From Cutibacterium acnes (GTDB lineage: Bacteria > Actinomycetota > Actinomycetes > Propionibacteriales > Propionibacteriaceae), in assembly GCF_003030305.1 (NCBI RefSeq), contig NZ_CP023676.1:434001-498000 (forward strand): DNA of 64,000 bases, in the 5' to 3' direction. Under the pieces are notes generated by a model. That model was not told where the DNA came from. It saw nothing but the letters and a program-made list of their open reading frames with translations, and did not search any database. Position numbers and translations under genes: made by a program. Positions 18,209 through 27,499 of the stretch are shown one piece after another (position 1 is the stretch's first letter; every line of letters starts with the position of its first letter).

Positions 18209-19237
18209 ATGTCGATCACGCCACGCCGCCACGTTGCCGTCGGTCTGCTCTGCCGGGCTGCTGGTCTGGGGCTGGGCATTATCGCCGACCACATCGTGCC
18301 TGACCCGCAAACCCACCATCCGGTGGCCGTCTTCGGTGCGGCGGTCGCCCGGCTAGAAAAGACCATGTACGCGGATTCGACGCGACGCGGGACCCTCTTT
18401 ACTGTCACCTGCTTGACGCCGCTTGCGGTGATCGGAGGCGCCGTTGATCGCCTCACCCGAAACCGACCGGCGCTCCGTATCGCCACCACCGCCTTGGCCA
18501 CGTGGGCCGTCGTCGGGTCCGCATCTCTGGCTCGCGAAGGCCGGGCGATGGCCGGCCATTTGGCCAATGGCGACCTGGTTGCCGCGCGGAAGCGTCTACC
18601 GCACCTGTGTGGGCGTGACCCTGACGCCCTCGACGCCGCCGAGATAGCCCGGGGCGCCGTCGAGTCGATGGCCGAGAACGCCTCCGACGCCGCAGTCGCA
18701 TCGCTCTGGTGGGGCGCGGTCGCCGGGTTGCCTGGGCTGCTCGTCCACCGCGGGGCCAACACCCTTGACGCCATGATCGGCCACCATAACGACCGCTACG
18801 AGCACTTCGGCAAGGTGGCCGCTTACCTCGACGACGTTGTCAACTGGGTGCCAGCTCGGTTCACCGGAGCCTTGGCCGCTGGGTGTGCCTCAACGGTCGG
18901 AGGCGATCGGAAAACTACATGGCGAGTGGTGCGGGCCGAGCATGGCCACCATCCCAGTCCCAACGGTGGCTGGTGCGAGTCGGCCTGGGCAGCGGCCCTC
19001 GGTGTTCAACTCGGCGGACGTAACGTCTACTACGGCAACCGGGTGGAGTTCCGCCCCTTACTGGGGTCCGGGACCCGTCCCGATGCTGACAAGACGGCCG
19101 ACGCGGCGCGCCTGGTCACCACGGTCACCACGGCAGCCACCTGGTGTGCTGTCGCAGGGCTGGCCAGTGTGGCCCATGTGCTGTTCTACGGCGGCCTGAT
19201 TCCGCGCGGTCTTCTGCCGCACAGCACAAGGCGTTGA
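18209..19237 (+). CDS. cobD: Adenosylcobinamide-phosphate synthase (CobD/CbiB)
   Basis: A 342-residue integral-membrane enzyme that joins the aminopropanol (phosphate) side chain to adenosylcobyric acid. Family motifs: HPVAVFGAAVARLE near the N-terminus, ARGAVESMAENASDAAVASLWW, GANTLDAMIGHHNDRYEHFGK and LDDVVNWVPARFTG. Starts at ATG 18209 behind aggtgtgagg. cobQ, whose product provides its substrate, follows after 17 bases. Confidence 0.96.
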   Translation: MSITPRRHVAVGLLCRAAGLGLGIIADHIVPDPQTHHPVAVFGAAVARLEKTMYADSTRRGTLFTVTCLTPLAVIGGAVDRLTRNRPALRIATTALATWAVVGSASLAREGRAMAGHLANGDLVAARKRLPHLCGRDPDALDAAEIARGAVESMAENASDAAVASLWWGAVAGLPGLLVHRGANTLDAMIGHHNDRYEHFGKVAAYLDDVVNWVPARFTGALAAGCASTVGGDRKTTWRVVRAEHGHHPSPNGGWCESAWAAALGVQLGGRNVYYGNRVEFRPLLGSGTRPDADKTADAARLVTTVTTAATWCAVAGLASVAHVLFYGGLIPRGLLPHSTRR

Positions 19238-19254
19238 TGACAAGGAGACTCACC

Positions 19255-20709
19255 ATGACCGGAATCCTCGTTGCCGGAACATCGTCGGACGCGGGTAAAT
19301 CCCTCGTCGTTACCGCCTTGTGCCGGGTCGCCCGACGTCGCGGCGTCGACGTGGTGCCTTTCAAAGCCCAGAACATGTCAAACAACTCGATGGTGTGCGC
19401 AGACGGTTCCGAAATCGGCCGAGCCCAGTACCTCCAGGCCACTGCAGCCGGGGTCACACCAACATCTGCCATGAATCCGGTGTTGCTTAAACCGGGCACT
19501 GATCGGCGCTCCTTCGTCGTGTTGCGGGGAAAGCCCGGTGGAGTGTTGGAGGCGGGGGAATACACCACCGGACGGCGATACCTGGCCGAGGCCGCATGGG
19601 CTGCCTATGACGAGCTTGCCGCGTCCCACGACATGGTGATCTGTGAGGGAGCTGGGTCTCCGGCCGAGATCAACCTGCGCCGAGGCGACTACACGAATAT
19701 GGGGTTGGCTCGGGCCAAGAACCTGCCGGTCGTGCTTGTCGGTGACATTGACCGCGGCGGGGTTCTGGCAAGTCTCTTTGGCACCTGGGCACTTCTCGAC
19801 GATGACGACCGGGCTCTGTTGGCCGGTTACATCGTCAACAAGTTCCGTGGTGACGATGCCATCCTCGCTCCCGGGCTTGAGGAGATCACCGATCGTACCG
19901 GGATGCCGAGTTTCGGGGTGTTGCCCTGGGTCCCGGGGGTGTGGCTCGATGGCGAGGACGCCTTGGAAGTGGGGCGGTGGCGTCACGAGGGAGACGCCGT
20001 CGACCCGTCATCCTTACGGGTTGCGGTGGTGCGGTTCCCGCGCATCTCCAACGCCACCGACGTCGACGCCATGGCTGGCGAGACGGGGGTGGACGTCCAG
20101 GTGACGACAAACCCGGATACGTGTCAGGCCGCTGACGTTCTCGTTCTGCCGGGGTCGCGGTCCACAGTGTCCGACTTGGAATGGTTGCGACGCTCGGGCA
20201 TCGCTGACGTCGTGGCTCGCCGTGCCGAGCAGGGGCGCACCGTGGTGGGCATTTGTGGCGGGTACCAGATGCTGTGCCGGACTATCCTCGACCCCGATGG
20301 TCAGGAGACGACTCCAGGAAGTGTCGTCGAAGGGCTTGGACTGCTGCCGGTCGAGGTGGACTTCGCCGCCACGAAGACCCTTGCCTTGTCGCACGGGACA
20401 TGGCGGGGGATCGAGGTTGGTGGCTATGAAATCCATCACGGCGTCTGTCGTTCGCTTGAGGACGCTGAAGCCTTCCTCGACGGCGTACACGTCGGTCCGG
20501 TATGGGGGACGATGTGGCACGGGGCATTCGAGCACGACGAATTCCGTCGCACGTGGCTGGCTGACGCGGCCCGTCACGCTGGTTCATCCTGGCGTCCGCA
20601 CTCTGACGAGCTGGGTTATCAGGCTCGACGCGAGGCGATGATCGAAACCCTTGCCGACGCGTTAGAGGCTCACGTCGATGTCGATCGGATACTGCACCTG
20701 GTGCGTTGA
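19255..20709 (+). CDS. cobQ: Cobyric acid synthase
   Basis: A 484-residue glutamine amidotransferase that amidates positions b, d, e and g of adenosylcobyrinic acid a,c-diamide. The N-terminal dethiobiotin-synthetase-like ATPase domain begins ILVAGTSSDAGKS; the acidic loop ICEGAGSPAEINL and IGRAQYLQA are typical. The C-terminal class I-like glutamine domain has the nucleophile Cys334 in VVGICGGYQML and His394/395 in YEIHHG. ATG 19255 has AAGGAG upstream; the longer frame back to 19144 overlaps cobD and is not needed. Confidence 0.96.
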   Translation: MTGILVAGTSSDAGKSLVVTALCRVARRRGVDVVPFKAQNMSNNSMVCADGSEIGRAQYLQATAAGVTPTSAMNPVLLKPGTDRRSFVVLRGKPGGVLEAGEYTTGRRYLAEAAWAAYDELAASHDMVICEGAGSPAEINLRRGDYTNMGLARAKNLPVVLVGDIDRGGVLASLFGTWALLDDDDRALLAGYIVNKFRGDDAILAPGLEEITDRTGMPSFGVLPWVPGVWLDGEDALEVGRWRHEGDAVDPSSLRVAVVRFPRISNATDVDAMAGETGVDVQVTTNPDTCQAADVLVLPGSRSTVSDLEWLRRSGIADVVARRAEQGRTVVGICGGYQMLCRTILDPDGQETTPGSVVEGLGLLPVEVDFAATKTLALSHGTWRGIEVGGYEIHHGVCRSLEDAEAFLDGVHVGPVWGTMWHGAFEHDEFRRTWLADAARHAGSSWRPHSDELGYQARREAMIETLADALEAHVDVDRILHLVR

Positions 20710-20894
20710 TCTGGCGGTTGAGGATTTTCCTACTCGGCGATGAACTCGGCCACCTTGTTCTCAGATGACCTGGTTCAGGCTGTGAGTGTGCAAGAACACC
20801 ACGGCGGCGACAGAGAACCCGTTATGCGGTGCGGTGATGTGTTCCTCGCTACCGCAGCATTAGGTGTGTGTGGTGTCTCGTCTCGGCTATGCTC

Positions 20895-21030
20895 GATATG
20901 CGATCGAGCGATGAGCAATCCGGTGAGATTCCGGAGCGGTCCCGCCACTGTGAGACACCCCATGCGGTGCAGCCAGACGCTCTGCCCGGTTCCTGCCGAA
21001 CAAACCGTCAGGCGAGGGTACCTGAGGAGA
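20895..21030 (+). promoter_or_regulatory. Cobalamin riboswitch upstream of cbiL operon
   Basis: The conserved aptamer core is present: a cggtgagattccg stem-loop, the ggtcccgCCACTGtgag segment and a B12-box-like stretch, agccagacgctctgcc, near 20970. The region after it (20990-21030) contains the ribosome binding site (gaggag) of cbiL, which can be sequestered. It would lower expression of cbiL, cbiF, cbiEGH and cbiX-sirC when adenosylcobalamin is plentiful. Confidence 0.9.
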
Positions 21031-21035
21031 ACCAC

Positions 21036-21791
21036 ATGAACGATGCCACGTCACGCACGCTTTTCGGAGTGGGAGTCGGCCCGGGCGACCCGGAACTGGT
21101 CACCGTGAAAACCGTACGCATCTTGCGCGAGGCAGACGTGATCCTCGTTCCCTACACCGAGGCCACCACTGATGGTCCGGGGCGTGCCGAGAGCATCATC
21201 ACAGCTGTCGCCCCCGACATCGCCGGGCGTATCAGACGCATCCCCTTCTCAATGCGGGAGAGGTCCGGTGTCGGTGAAAAGCGCAAGGCCTCCTGGCAGG
21301 TCTCCTCCGACGCCGTGGTTACAGCTTTTGATGAGGGAGCCCGTACCGTCGCCCTTGCCACCGTCGGTGATCCGACTGTTTTCTCTACCTTCACCTATCT
21401 GCGTGCCAACGTTGAGGAGAGGCTGCCCGACGTCACCGTCGAGTTGAGCCCTGGCATTACCGCCATGCAGGCCCTGTCGGCTGCATCCGGGCGTCCACTC
21501 GTCGAGGGCAAGGAGATCCTGGCCCTCGTCCCGGCTACCGTCGGCATCAGCAAACTTGGGCAGGTCCTCGACCTCGTTGACTCGGTTGCGATCTACAAGG
21601 GCGGACGTAAACTCCCCGACGTCGTCGAGCAGTTGCGCAGCCGGGACCGTCAGGCTGTCATCGGCACCGACGTCACCTTGGAATCCGAGCAGATCATCAC
21701 CCTTGACGAAGTGGCTGACGCGCAGACTCTGCCGTATTTCTCGACCGTCTTGACCACTCCGGAGCGCACCACCACAGGAGGGAAACTGTGA
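21036..21791 (+). CDS. cbiL: Precorrin-2 / cobalt-factor II C20-methyltransferase
   Basis: A 251-residue SAM-dependent tetrapyrrole methylase, first committed methylation of corrin-ring synthesis. It has the family N-terminus (FGVGVGPGDPELVTVKTVRIL) and the C20-specific segment ALATVGDPTVFSTFTYL, plus PGITAMQALSAASG. ATG 21036 is the start of the fold and lies just after the riboswitch; the frame further upstream runs through the riboswitch and is not coding. Overlaps cbiF by GTGA. Confidence 0.94.
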   Translation: MNDATSRTLFGVGVGPGDPELVTVKTVRILREADVILVPYTEATTDGPGRAESIITAVAPDIAGRIRRIPFSMRERSGVGEKRKASWQVSSDAVVTAFDEGARTVALATVGDPTVFSTFTYLRANVEERLPDVTVELSPGITAMQALSAASGRPLVEGKEILALVPATVGISKLGQVLDLVDSVAIYKGGRKLPDVVEQLRSRDRQAVIGTDVTLESEQIITLDEVADAQTLPYFSTVLTTPERTTTGGKL

Positions 21792-22759
21792 GCGAACCTC
21801 AGGCCGCACGGCCCACCCAGCATGTGTCTGAGAAGGCTCTGGAGGATTTAGACCACAACGTCATCGAGCCGCCGCCGGTGCCCCGTCGTGACATCCCCGA
21901 AGGAGCCGGCAAGGTCGTTTTCGTTGGAGCCGGACCGGGTGCCCCAGACTTGGTGAGTGTGCGCGGCGCTCGGGTCATTGAAACCGCCGACATCATCATC
22001 TGGGCCTCCAGCCTGGTACATCCCGACATGGTTGCCCGTCACAAGGAGGGCGCTGAGCTCATCGACTCCGCCTCTATCCCCTTGGAGGACCTTGAACCTC
22101 TCTACACCCGCGCCCGCGACGAGGGCCTGATGGTGGCCAGGGTCCACACCGGTGACCCGTCCATCTACGGGGCTACCGCAGAACAGCGTGACCTGTGTCG
22201 TCGTATTGGTATTGACTTCGAGACCATTCCTGGCATCTCTGCTTTCTCGGCTGCCGCTGCACGGATGGACGTCGAGATCACTGTCCCGGAAGTCTCTCAG
22301 TCACTCATCCTCACCCGGCTCGAGGGCGGGCGCACACCCATGCCCGACGGTGAGACCGTTGCCTCCTTCGCCCGTCATGGGGCGACTATGGCAATCTACC
22401 TGTCAGCGGCCCGTAACAAGGCGCTTCAGGAGGCCTTACTGGAGGGCGGATATCTGCCGGAGACCCCCTGCATCATCGGGTATGCGGTGACCTGGCCCGA
22501 GGAGATGATGTTCCGCTGCGACCTGGCTCACCTGTCGGAGACGATGCGTAACCACAAGCTGTGGAAGCATGCGGTCGTCCTCGTGGGCCCGGCGCTGGCA
22601 GAGGGGCCGATCTCCACCCGCAGCCACCTCTATCATCCCGGTTTTCGTCACGAGTATCGCGCAGCCGACGCTCAGGCCCACGCTGACCTCAAGGCTCACG
22701 GTACCTGCGGCGTCTACCACCGGAACTCCACGAACCCCGACACGAAGGGCAATTCATGA
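21788..22759 (+). CDS. cbiF: Precorrin-4 / cobalt-precorrin-4 C11-methyltransferase
   Basis: A 323-residue tetrapyrrole methylase with an extra N-terminal stretch of about 40 residues and a C-terminal tail of about 40; the usual length is near 255. The core has VVFVGAGPGAPDLVSVRGARVI, VHTGDPSIYGATAEQ and TIPGISAFSAAAA, all typical of CobM/CbiF. GTG start overlaps the cbiL stop, and the end overlaps cbiEGH by ATGA, so the operon is tightly coupled. Confidence 0.94.
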   Translation: MSEPQAARPTQHVSEKALEDLDHNVIEPPPVPRRDIPEGAGKVVFVGAGPGAPDLVSVRGARVIETADIIIWASSLVHPDMVARHKEGAELIDSASIPLEDLEPLYTRARDEGLMVARVHTGDPSIYGATAEQRDLCRRIGIDFETIPGISAFSAAAARMDVEITVPEVSQSLILTRLEGGRTPMPDGETVASFARHGATMAIYLSAARNKALQEALLEGGYLPETPCIIGYAVTWPEEMMFRCDLAHLSETMRNHKLWKHAVVLVGPALAEGPISTRSHLYHPGFRHEYRAADAQAHADLKAHGTCGVYHRNSTNPDTKGNS

Positions 22760-25320
22760 TTCGCGTCCACGGATATCTCGGCACTATTAGCGACGCCCTG
22801 CGCGAGGAAGTTACCCAGGCTGATCTCGTCGTCGGTGGTCAGCGTCACCTTGATGCCCTCGCTGTCCCCGACGATAAGCGTCAGAAACTTGGACTTATCG
22901 GGCCTGCCATTGAGCGGATCCAGTCGCTGCCTGACGACGCCAACGTCGTTGTTATCGCCTCCGGTGACCCGCTGTTTTTCGGTGTGGTTCGCCGGATCCG
23001 ACAGGCCGGTTTGCGTGTCGAGGTGGTGACGGCTCCGACCTCTTTGCAGGCAGCGTTCGCCGCGGTCGCCCTGCCGTGGGATGACGCCCAGTTTGTCTCC
23101 TCCCACTCCAAGGACATCGAAACGGCCGTTCGGCTTGCGAAGATCCATCCCAAGGTTGGCGTGCTGACGGCGCCCAATCGAGGTCTCGCTGAGCTGGTTG
23201 ATGGGCTTGCAGGTCGCGGCAAGACCTTCGTGCTGGCCGAGAAGATCGGTGAAGAGGGTCAGCGAGTACGCGTTCTGGACGAGGACGCTGCCAAAGCCGT
23301 TATCGCCGATGAGGACATCCTTAGCCCCAACGTCGTGCTGGTGCTTGAGCACCATCCGGATTCTCCGGAGGCCCTCGGCGTCAACCCCGAGCTCGCTGGT
23401 GATGTCAACGTCAACGGTCCCGACGCCCCGCAGCCAGGTTCCGACACCAACCCCGACGGTTCCGATCGTGACCCGATCATCGGACAGATCATCAACTCCG
23501 ACGCTGCCGTAGCCCACGCCGAGGCCATTGACCACGCTCTCAAGCGTGAGACGAAGAAGTATGTCGGGCCATCGCGCACCGGTCTGGCCGCAGCATGGGG
23601 GGAGTGCGATCTCATCATTTCCCACTTGGCCCTGGGCGCTACTACGCGGATCATTGCCCCACTACTGGAGTCCAAGAAGACCGACCCGGGAGTGGTCGTC
23701 GTTGACGAGGCTGGACGCTTTGCCATCCCGTTGGTGGGTGGTCACGTCGGTGGAGCCAACGAACTCTCCCGCACCGTTGCCGAGGCCCTCAGCGGTACCG
23801 CGGTTGTCTCCACCGCTACCGACTCCCTCGGTGTACCGGCCCTCGACCAGCTTGGCTGGGCCTACGAGGGCGATGTCGCGGGTGTAACCGGATCGATCAT
23901 CGCCGGACGTCCGGTGCTCGTCGTCCGCGAGCAGCCTTGGCCGTTGCCCCCGCTACCCAAGAACGTCACCGAGGACGCCGAGACCCCGGCTGCTCGGGTT
24001 ATCGTTTCCGAGCGGGTTGCAGAGCGCGTCTTCGCCGATCATGGTGACGACCTGCCTACCGTTGTCTTGCATCCGAGCTGTCTAGTCGTCGGGATGGGAT
24101 GCAACAAGGGCACCGAGGTCGAGTCACTGCGTCAACTCCTCGTTAAGACTTTGGAGGATAACGGCCTGGCTCTCGGTTCGGTGACCCGCTTGGTGTCCCA
24201 CGAGGTTAAGGCCGGCGAGCTTGGTTTGGTGAAGCTGGCTAACCAACTCGGTGTGGAATATCGCACTGAGTCCGCCGAGGCTCTGGCCGCCCACGATGTC
24301 CCGACACCTTCCGACGTCGTCGCCCGGGAGGTCGGGACACCGAGCGTCAGTGAGGCCGCGGTGTTGTGTCAGGGGGCCGAGTTGCTGGTACATAAGACCA
24401 AAACCTCGGACGCTACCTGCGCCATCGGCCGCATCCCGGCACATGGCCATCTGTCGGTGGTTGGGCTCGGACCGGGCTCCCGTGATCTGCTGACTCCGCG
24501 CGCCGTCGAGGCCATCCGCAATGCTACGTTCGTCGCTGGTTACGCCCCTTATGTCCGCCAGATACGGGATCTGGTGCGCCCAGGGGCCACAATCCTGGCC
24601 ACCAAGATGGGCACCGAAGAGGAGCGCACTCAGGCCGCTATCGAGGCCACCCGGGACGGCCGCAATGTGGCCTTCGTGTGTGGTGGCGACCCGGCCATCT
24701 ACGCGATGGCCTCCCCTACTCTGGAGATGGGCACCGACGGTATCGACGTCGAGATCGTCGCTGGAGTCACCGCAGAGCTCGCCATCTCGGCGATCCTCGG
24801 TGCCCCGCTGGGCCATGACCACGCCACTATCTCCCTGTCGGACCTGCATACCGATTGGGACCTCATCCTTAAGCGCGTAAAGGCGGCTGCTGAGGGAGAC
24901 CTCGTCACCACCTTCTATAATCCGCGTTCGCGCACTCGTACCCACCAGCTCCCTGATGCTCTGGCGATCATGGCCGAGCACCGTCCGCCCTCCACCCCGG
25001 TGGCCCTGGTCTCGCATGCTGAGCGCCGTCAACAGCAAGTGATCATGTCTACCCTCGAAGAGTTCAAGCCCGAGTGGTGTGGCATGACAACCTTGGTTGT
25101 CGTCGGCTCGACGACGACCAAGTACGTCAGCTCCGGTGATGGACGACGTCTCATGGTCACCCCGCGTGACTACCACTGGATGGACGGGCACGTGTGTAGT
25201 GAGGCTCGCAAAAACTACACCCACAAGGACCTGCCCAGGGCCGACGAAGAGACGTATCTCTCCAAGCCTCCGGTTCACTCCACTCGCATGTCTAAGCCCA
25301 TAAACGACACAAAGGATTAG
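22756..25320 (+). CDS. cbiEGH: Trifunctional CbiE-CbiG-CbiH protein
   Basis: An 854-residue natural fusion of three cobalamin enzymes. Residues 1-200 are CbiE, the C5 methylase (LVVGGQRHLDAL, VIASGDPLFFGV). A Pro/Asp/Gly-rich linker covers about 205-245. Residues 265-560 are CbiG, which opens the delta-lactone of cobalt-precorrin-5A (PLVGGHVGGANELSRTVAEAL, CLVVGMGCNKGT). Residues 565-800 are CbiH/CobJ, the C17 methylase that contracts the ring (SVVGLGPGSRDLLTPRAVEAI, FVCGGDPAIYAMA). CbiT, often fused to CbiE, is encoded apart at 37262-37858. Each domain looks complete. Confidence 0.94.
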   Translation: MIRVHGYLGTISDALREEVTQADLVVGGQRHLDALAVPDDKRQKLGLIGPAIERIQSLPDDANVVVIASGDPLFFGVVRRIRQAGLRVEVVTAPTSLQAAFAAVALPWDDAQFVSSHSKDIETAVRLAKIHPKVGVLTAPNRGLAELVDGLAGRGKTFVLAEKIGEEGQRVRVLDEDAAKAVIADEDILSPNVVLVLEHHPDSPEALGVNPELAGDVNVNGPDAPQPGSDTNPDGSDRDPIIGQIINSDAAVAHAEAIDHALKRETKKYVGPSRTGLAAAWGECDLIISHLALGATTRIIAPLLESKKTDPGVVVVDEAGRFAIPLVGGHVGGANELSRTVAEALSGTAVVSTATDSLGVPALDQLGWAYEGDVAGVTGSIIAGRPVLVVREQPWPLPPLPKNVTEDAETPAARVIVSERVAERVFADHGDDLPTVVLHPSCLVVGMGCNKGTEVESLRQLLVKTLEDNGLALGSVTRLVSHEVKAGELGLVKLANQLGVEYRTESAEALAAHDVPTPSDVVAREVGTPSVSEAAVLCQGAELLVHKTKTSDATCAIGRIPAHGHLSVVGLGPGSRDLLTPRAVEAIRNATFVAGYAPYVRQIRDLVRPGATILATKMGTEEERTQAAIEATRDGRNVAFVCGGDPAIYAMASPTLEMGTDGIDVEIVAGVTAELAISAILGAPLGHDHATISLSDLHTDWDLILKRVKAAAEGDLVTTFYNPRSRTRTHQLPDALAIMAEHRPPSTPVALVSHAERRQQQVIMSTLEEFKPEWCGMTTLVVVGSTTTKYVSSGDGRRLMVTPRDYHWMDGHVCSEARKNYTHKDLPRADEETYLSKPPVHSTRMSKPINDTKD

Positions 25321-25322
25321 AA

Positions 25323-26591
25323 ATGACCGATCCCCTCGCCAGCGGAACTCCGCTGGTCATCGCTGCCCACGGCACCCGCGACGAGGCAGGTGTGGCCGAG
25401 TGCCGTGCTTTGGCTGAGCGCGTTGCTCGCAAGCTGCCTGGTATCCCGGTGGAACTAGGGTTCGTCGAGCTCGCTGAACCCGGCATCCCCGAGGCCGTCC
25501 GTGCCGCCGTCGCCCAGGCCCCAGACAATCCCGAGGGAGCCGACGGCGACGAGGAGGCAGCCGCTGTCGTCGTGCCACTGATGTTCAACACCGGCGGTCA
25601 CGTCCGCGAGGATATTCCGGAGGCAATTGACGAGGGCCGCGGGGACGCCCGGGTGATGTATTCCGCCCCGCTGTTGCCGGACGTTCGGATGCGCAAGGCC
25701 CTCAACCATCGTCTCACCGAGACCCTTGCCGCCGGTGAAGGACGCGAGGAGTGGAGGCCCCGGGACACGTCGGCAGTGCTCGTGGGGCGTGGCGCCCTAG
25801 TGCCTGACGCCAACGCCTCTCACTACACCCTGACGCGAATGTTCTGGGAGGAAAACGACCTGTCGCGGGTCGAGCCTGCTTTCATTCAGGTGACTCGTCC
25901 GTCAGTCCCGGAAGCTTTGTCTGCCTTAGCCGCGCAGGGGGCCGACCAGATCGTCGTACAGGGCAATTTCTTGTTCCCAGGCCTGCTACATGTGTGGATG
26001 ACCGAACAGGTGGAGGCCTGGCAAGCTAGCCACCCCGGAGTCGAGATCCGTATTGCTCCGGTGATTGGTGACTGTGACGAGGTCGCAGATGTCGTCGTCG
26101 ATCGTTACCGCGAGCCTCTCGACGAGGTCGGTCTGGGGGAAGGGGCCCCCGTTTATATGTCGGGCCTGAGGTTGCAGGGGCGCAAGGTGCTGGTCGTCGG
26201 TGCTGGGCACGTAGCGGAGCGTCGCGTGGTGCGGTTGTTGGAGGCGGGCGCCGACGTGCATGTCGTGGCCCCAAACTCTGGCATCCAGCTCACCCGCATG
26301 TTCCGTAAAGGATTGGTGAACCTAGAACGTCGGGCTTTCCAGACTAAGGATCTTGACGGAGTGTGGTTCGTCCAGGCACTCACGAACGATCCAGAAGTCA
26401 ATGTTCTGGTGGCCGAAGAGGCCGACAGGCGAGGCATCTTCTGCGTGCGTGGCGATAACAGCCGCAAGGGCAGTGCTTTCACCCCGGCCACCCAGCAGGC
26501 TGGCGGCATGACAGTCAGCGTCGTCGGTGACCGCACCCCACGTCGTTCTGCCAGGCTGCGGGATGAGGTGCTGCGAGCCCTGCAAGGCTGA
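25323..26591 (+). CDS. cbiX: CbiX cobaltochelatase fused to a SirC-type precorrin-2 dehydrogenase
   Basis: A 422-residue fusion. Residues 1-260 are a CbiX/SirB chelatase with the catalytic histidine in VIAAHGTRDEAG (His16), a second-half repeat with QGNFLFPGLLH, and GRGALVPDANA. From residue 281 a SirC/CysG-N domain follows, with the NAD site VLVVGAGHVAERRVVRLLEAGADV. The protein would oxidise precorrin-2 to sirohydrochlorin and insert cobalt. The gene starts two bases after cbiEGH. The siroheme/F430 routes could in principle also use it, but the operon argues for cobalamin. Confidence 0.92.
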   Translation: MTDPLASGTPLVIAAHGTRDEAGVAECRALAERVARKLPGIPVELGFVELAEPGIPEAVRAAVAQAPDNPEGADGDEEAAAVVVPLMFNTGGHVREDIPEAIDEGRGDARVMYSAPLLPDVRMRKALNHRLTETLAAGEGREEWRPRDTSAVLVGRGALVPDANASHYTLTRMFWEENDLSRVEPAFIQVTRPSVPEALSALAAQGADQIVVQGNFLFPGLLHVWMTEQVEAWQASHPGVEIRIAPVIGDCDEVADVVVDRYREPLDEVGLGEGAPVYMSGLRLQGRKVLVVGAGHVAERRVVRLLEAGADVHVVAPNSGIQLTRMFRKGLVNLERRAFQTKDLDGVWFVQALTNDPEVNVLVAEEADRRGIFCVRGDNSRKGSAFTPATQQAGGMTVSVVGDRTPRRSARLRDEVLRALQG

Positions 26592-26668
26592 TCAATAGGG
26601 TCATTCATGACACGGCGTGGGATCGCTCGACCATGACGGGCGCGTCTGGTGGTGCATATCATCGTCGG

Positions 26669-27499
26669 GTGATTTCCCACGACCTGCATGCCCTGGGCTT
26701 CGATGCTCCCGATCTTGACGCTCTTGTCAACTCTGCGGCTGAGGCTGGTGCCGTCGGTGTGGAAGATGTCGGCGGATTTGACTTGCTGGCCGCTTATACT
26801 GATCCGTCTGGAGCTCGGCTAGCTCTCATGAAGCAAAAGGGTCACGACGAGATGGAGACGATGGCCTCCCTTGTCGCCCCGACGACGCATCCGGCGGATC
26901 TCGTGCGATTCAGCCCAGCGGTGGCGTTAGTCGACATCTATTCCCATGCGGGTTTTGCCTCGATGCTCACCGGGGAGTCTGTCCTCACATTGCCGACGAC
27001 GAATCGCAGGCACGTGGCGCGGTTCCTGGCCAACGTCGACGATCCGGTCGAGGTGCCGTTGTGTGCCGAGCCTGGCGACGACACCCCTCGTTTTGTTGAG
27101 CATCTCCGTGTGGGCACGGTCGCCAACCAGATGTTGCGGGTTTTTGAATCCGAGGAGGAGTACGGGCGTTCCCACGAGGGATCCTTGGGCAGCGAGCTAC
27201 AGTTCGCCGCCGGAACCCTGATCAGTCCTTGGCTTATGGAGATTAACGCCGGGCGAGCTACCCGTGGTGAGGCCAGTGCTGTCGCTGAGATGACGATGGT
27301 GTGCAAGAAAGTTGAGAAACGCACGAACGTGCTTACCGGGGTGGACTGGTACCGGATCGTGGGTGACACTTCGATTCCCATGACTCTGGCCGTGTCTGCG
27401 AACCTTCCTCGTGTGCCGCATGTGGGGTCAGTCGTCACTGGGCAGGTCGTCCCGGTGGTGTCGACGGGAACCTGGGAGGGTGACGCCCTCTGGGGGTGA
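26669..27499 (+). CDS. Protein of unknown function next to the cobalamin operon
   Basis: 276 residues from GTG 26669; an in-frame ATG at 26633 gives 288. I do not recognise the family. It has no signal peptide or membrane helix, is acidic and compact, and reads like a real soluble protein (HDLHALGFDAPDLDALV at the start; a GSELQFAAGTLISPW segment in the middle). It is 80 bases after cbiX-sirC, perhaps with its own promoter (catatcat before the GTG). It is not CbiD, which the pathway needs and which I do not find elsewhere in this window. Confidence 0.7.
   Translation: MISHDLHALGFDAPDLDALVNSAAEAGAVGVEDVGGFDLLAAYTDPSGARLALMKQKGHDEMETMASLVAPTTHPADLVRFSPAVALVDIYSHAGFASMLTGESVLTLPTTNRRHVARFLANVDDPVEVPLCAEPGDDTPRFVEHLRVGTVANQMLRVFESEEEYGRSHEGSLGSELQFAAGTLISPWLMEINAGRATRGEASAVAEMTMVCKKVEKRTNVLTGVDWYRIVGDTSIPMTLAVSANLPRVPHVGSVVTGQVVPVVSTGTWEGDALWG

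Noticed and set aside
20740-21039. Open frames on both strands between cobQ and cbiL
   Set aside because: They run through the cobalamin riboswitch; conserved bases there are explained by RNA structure.
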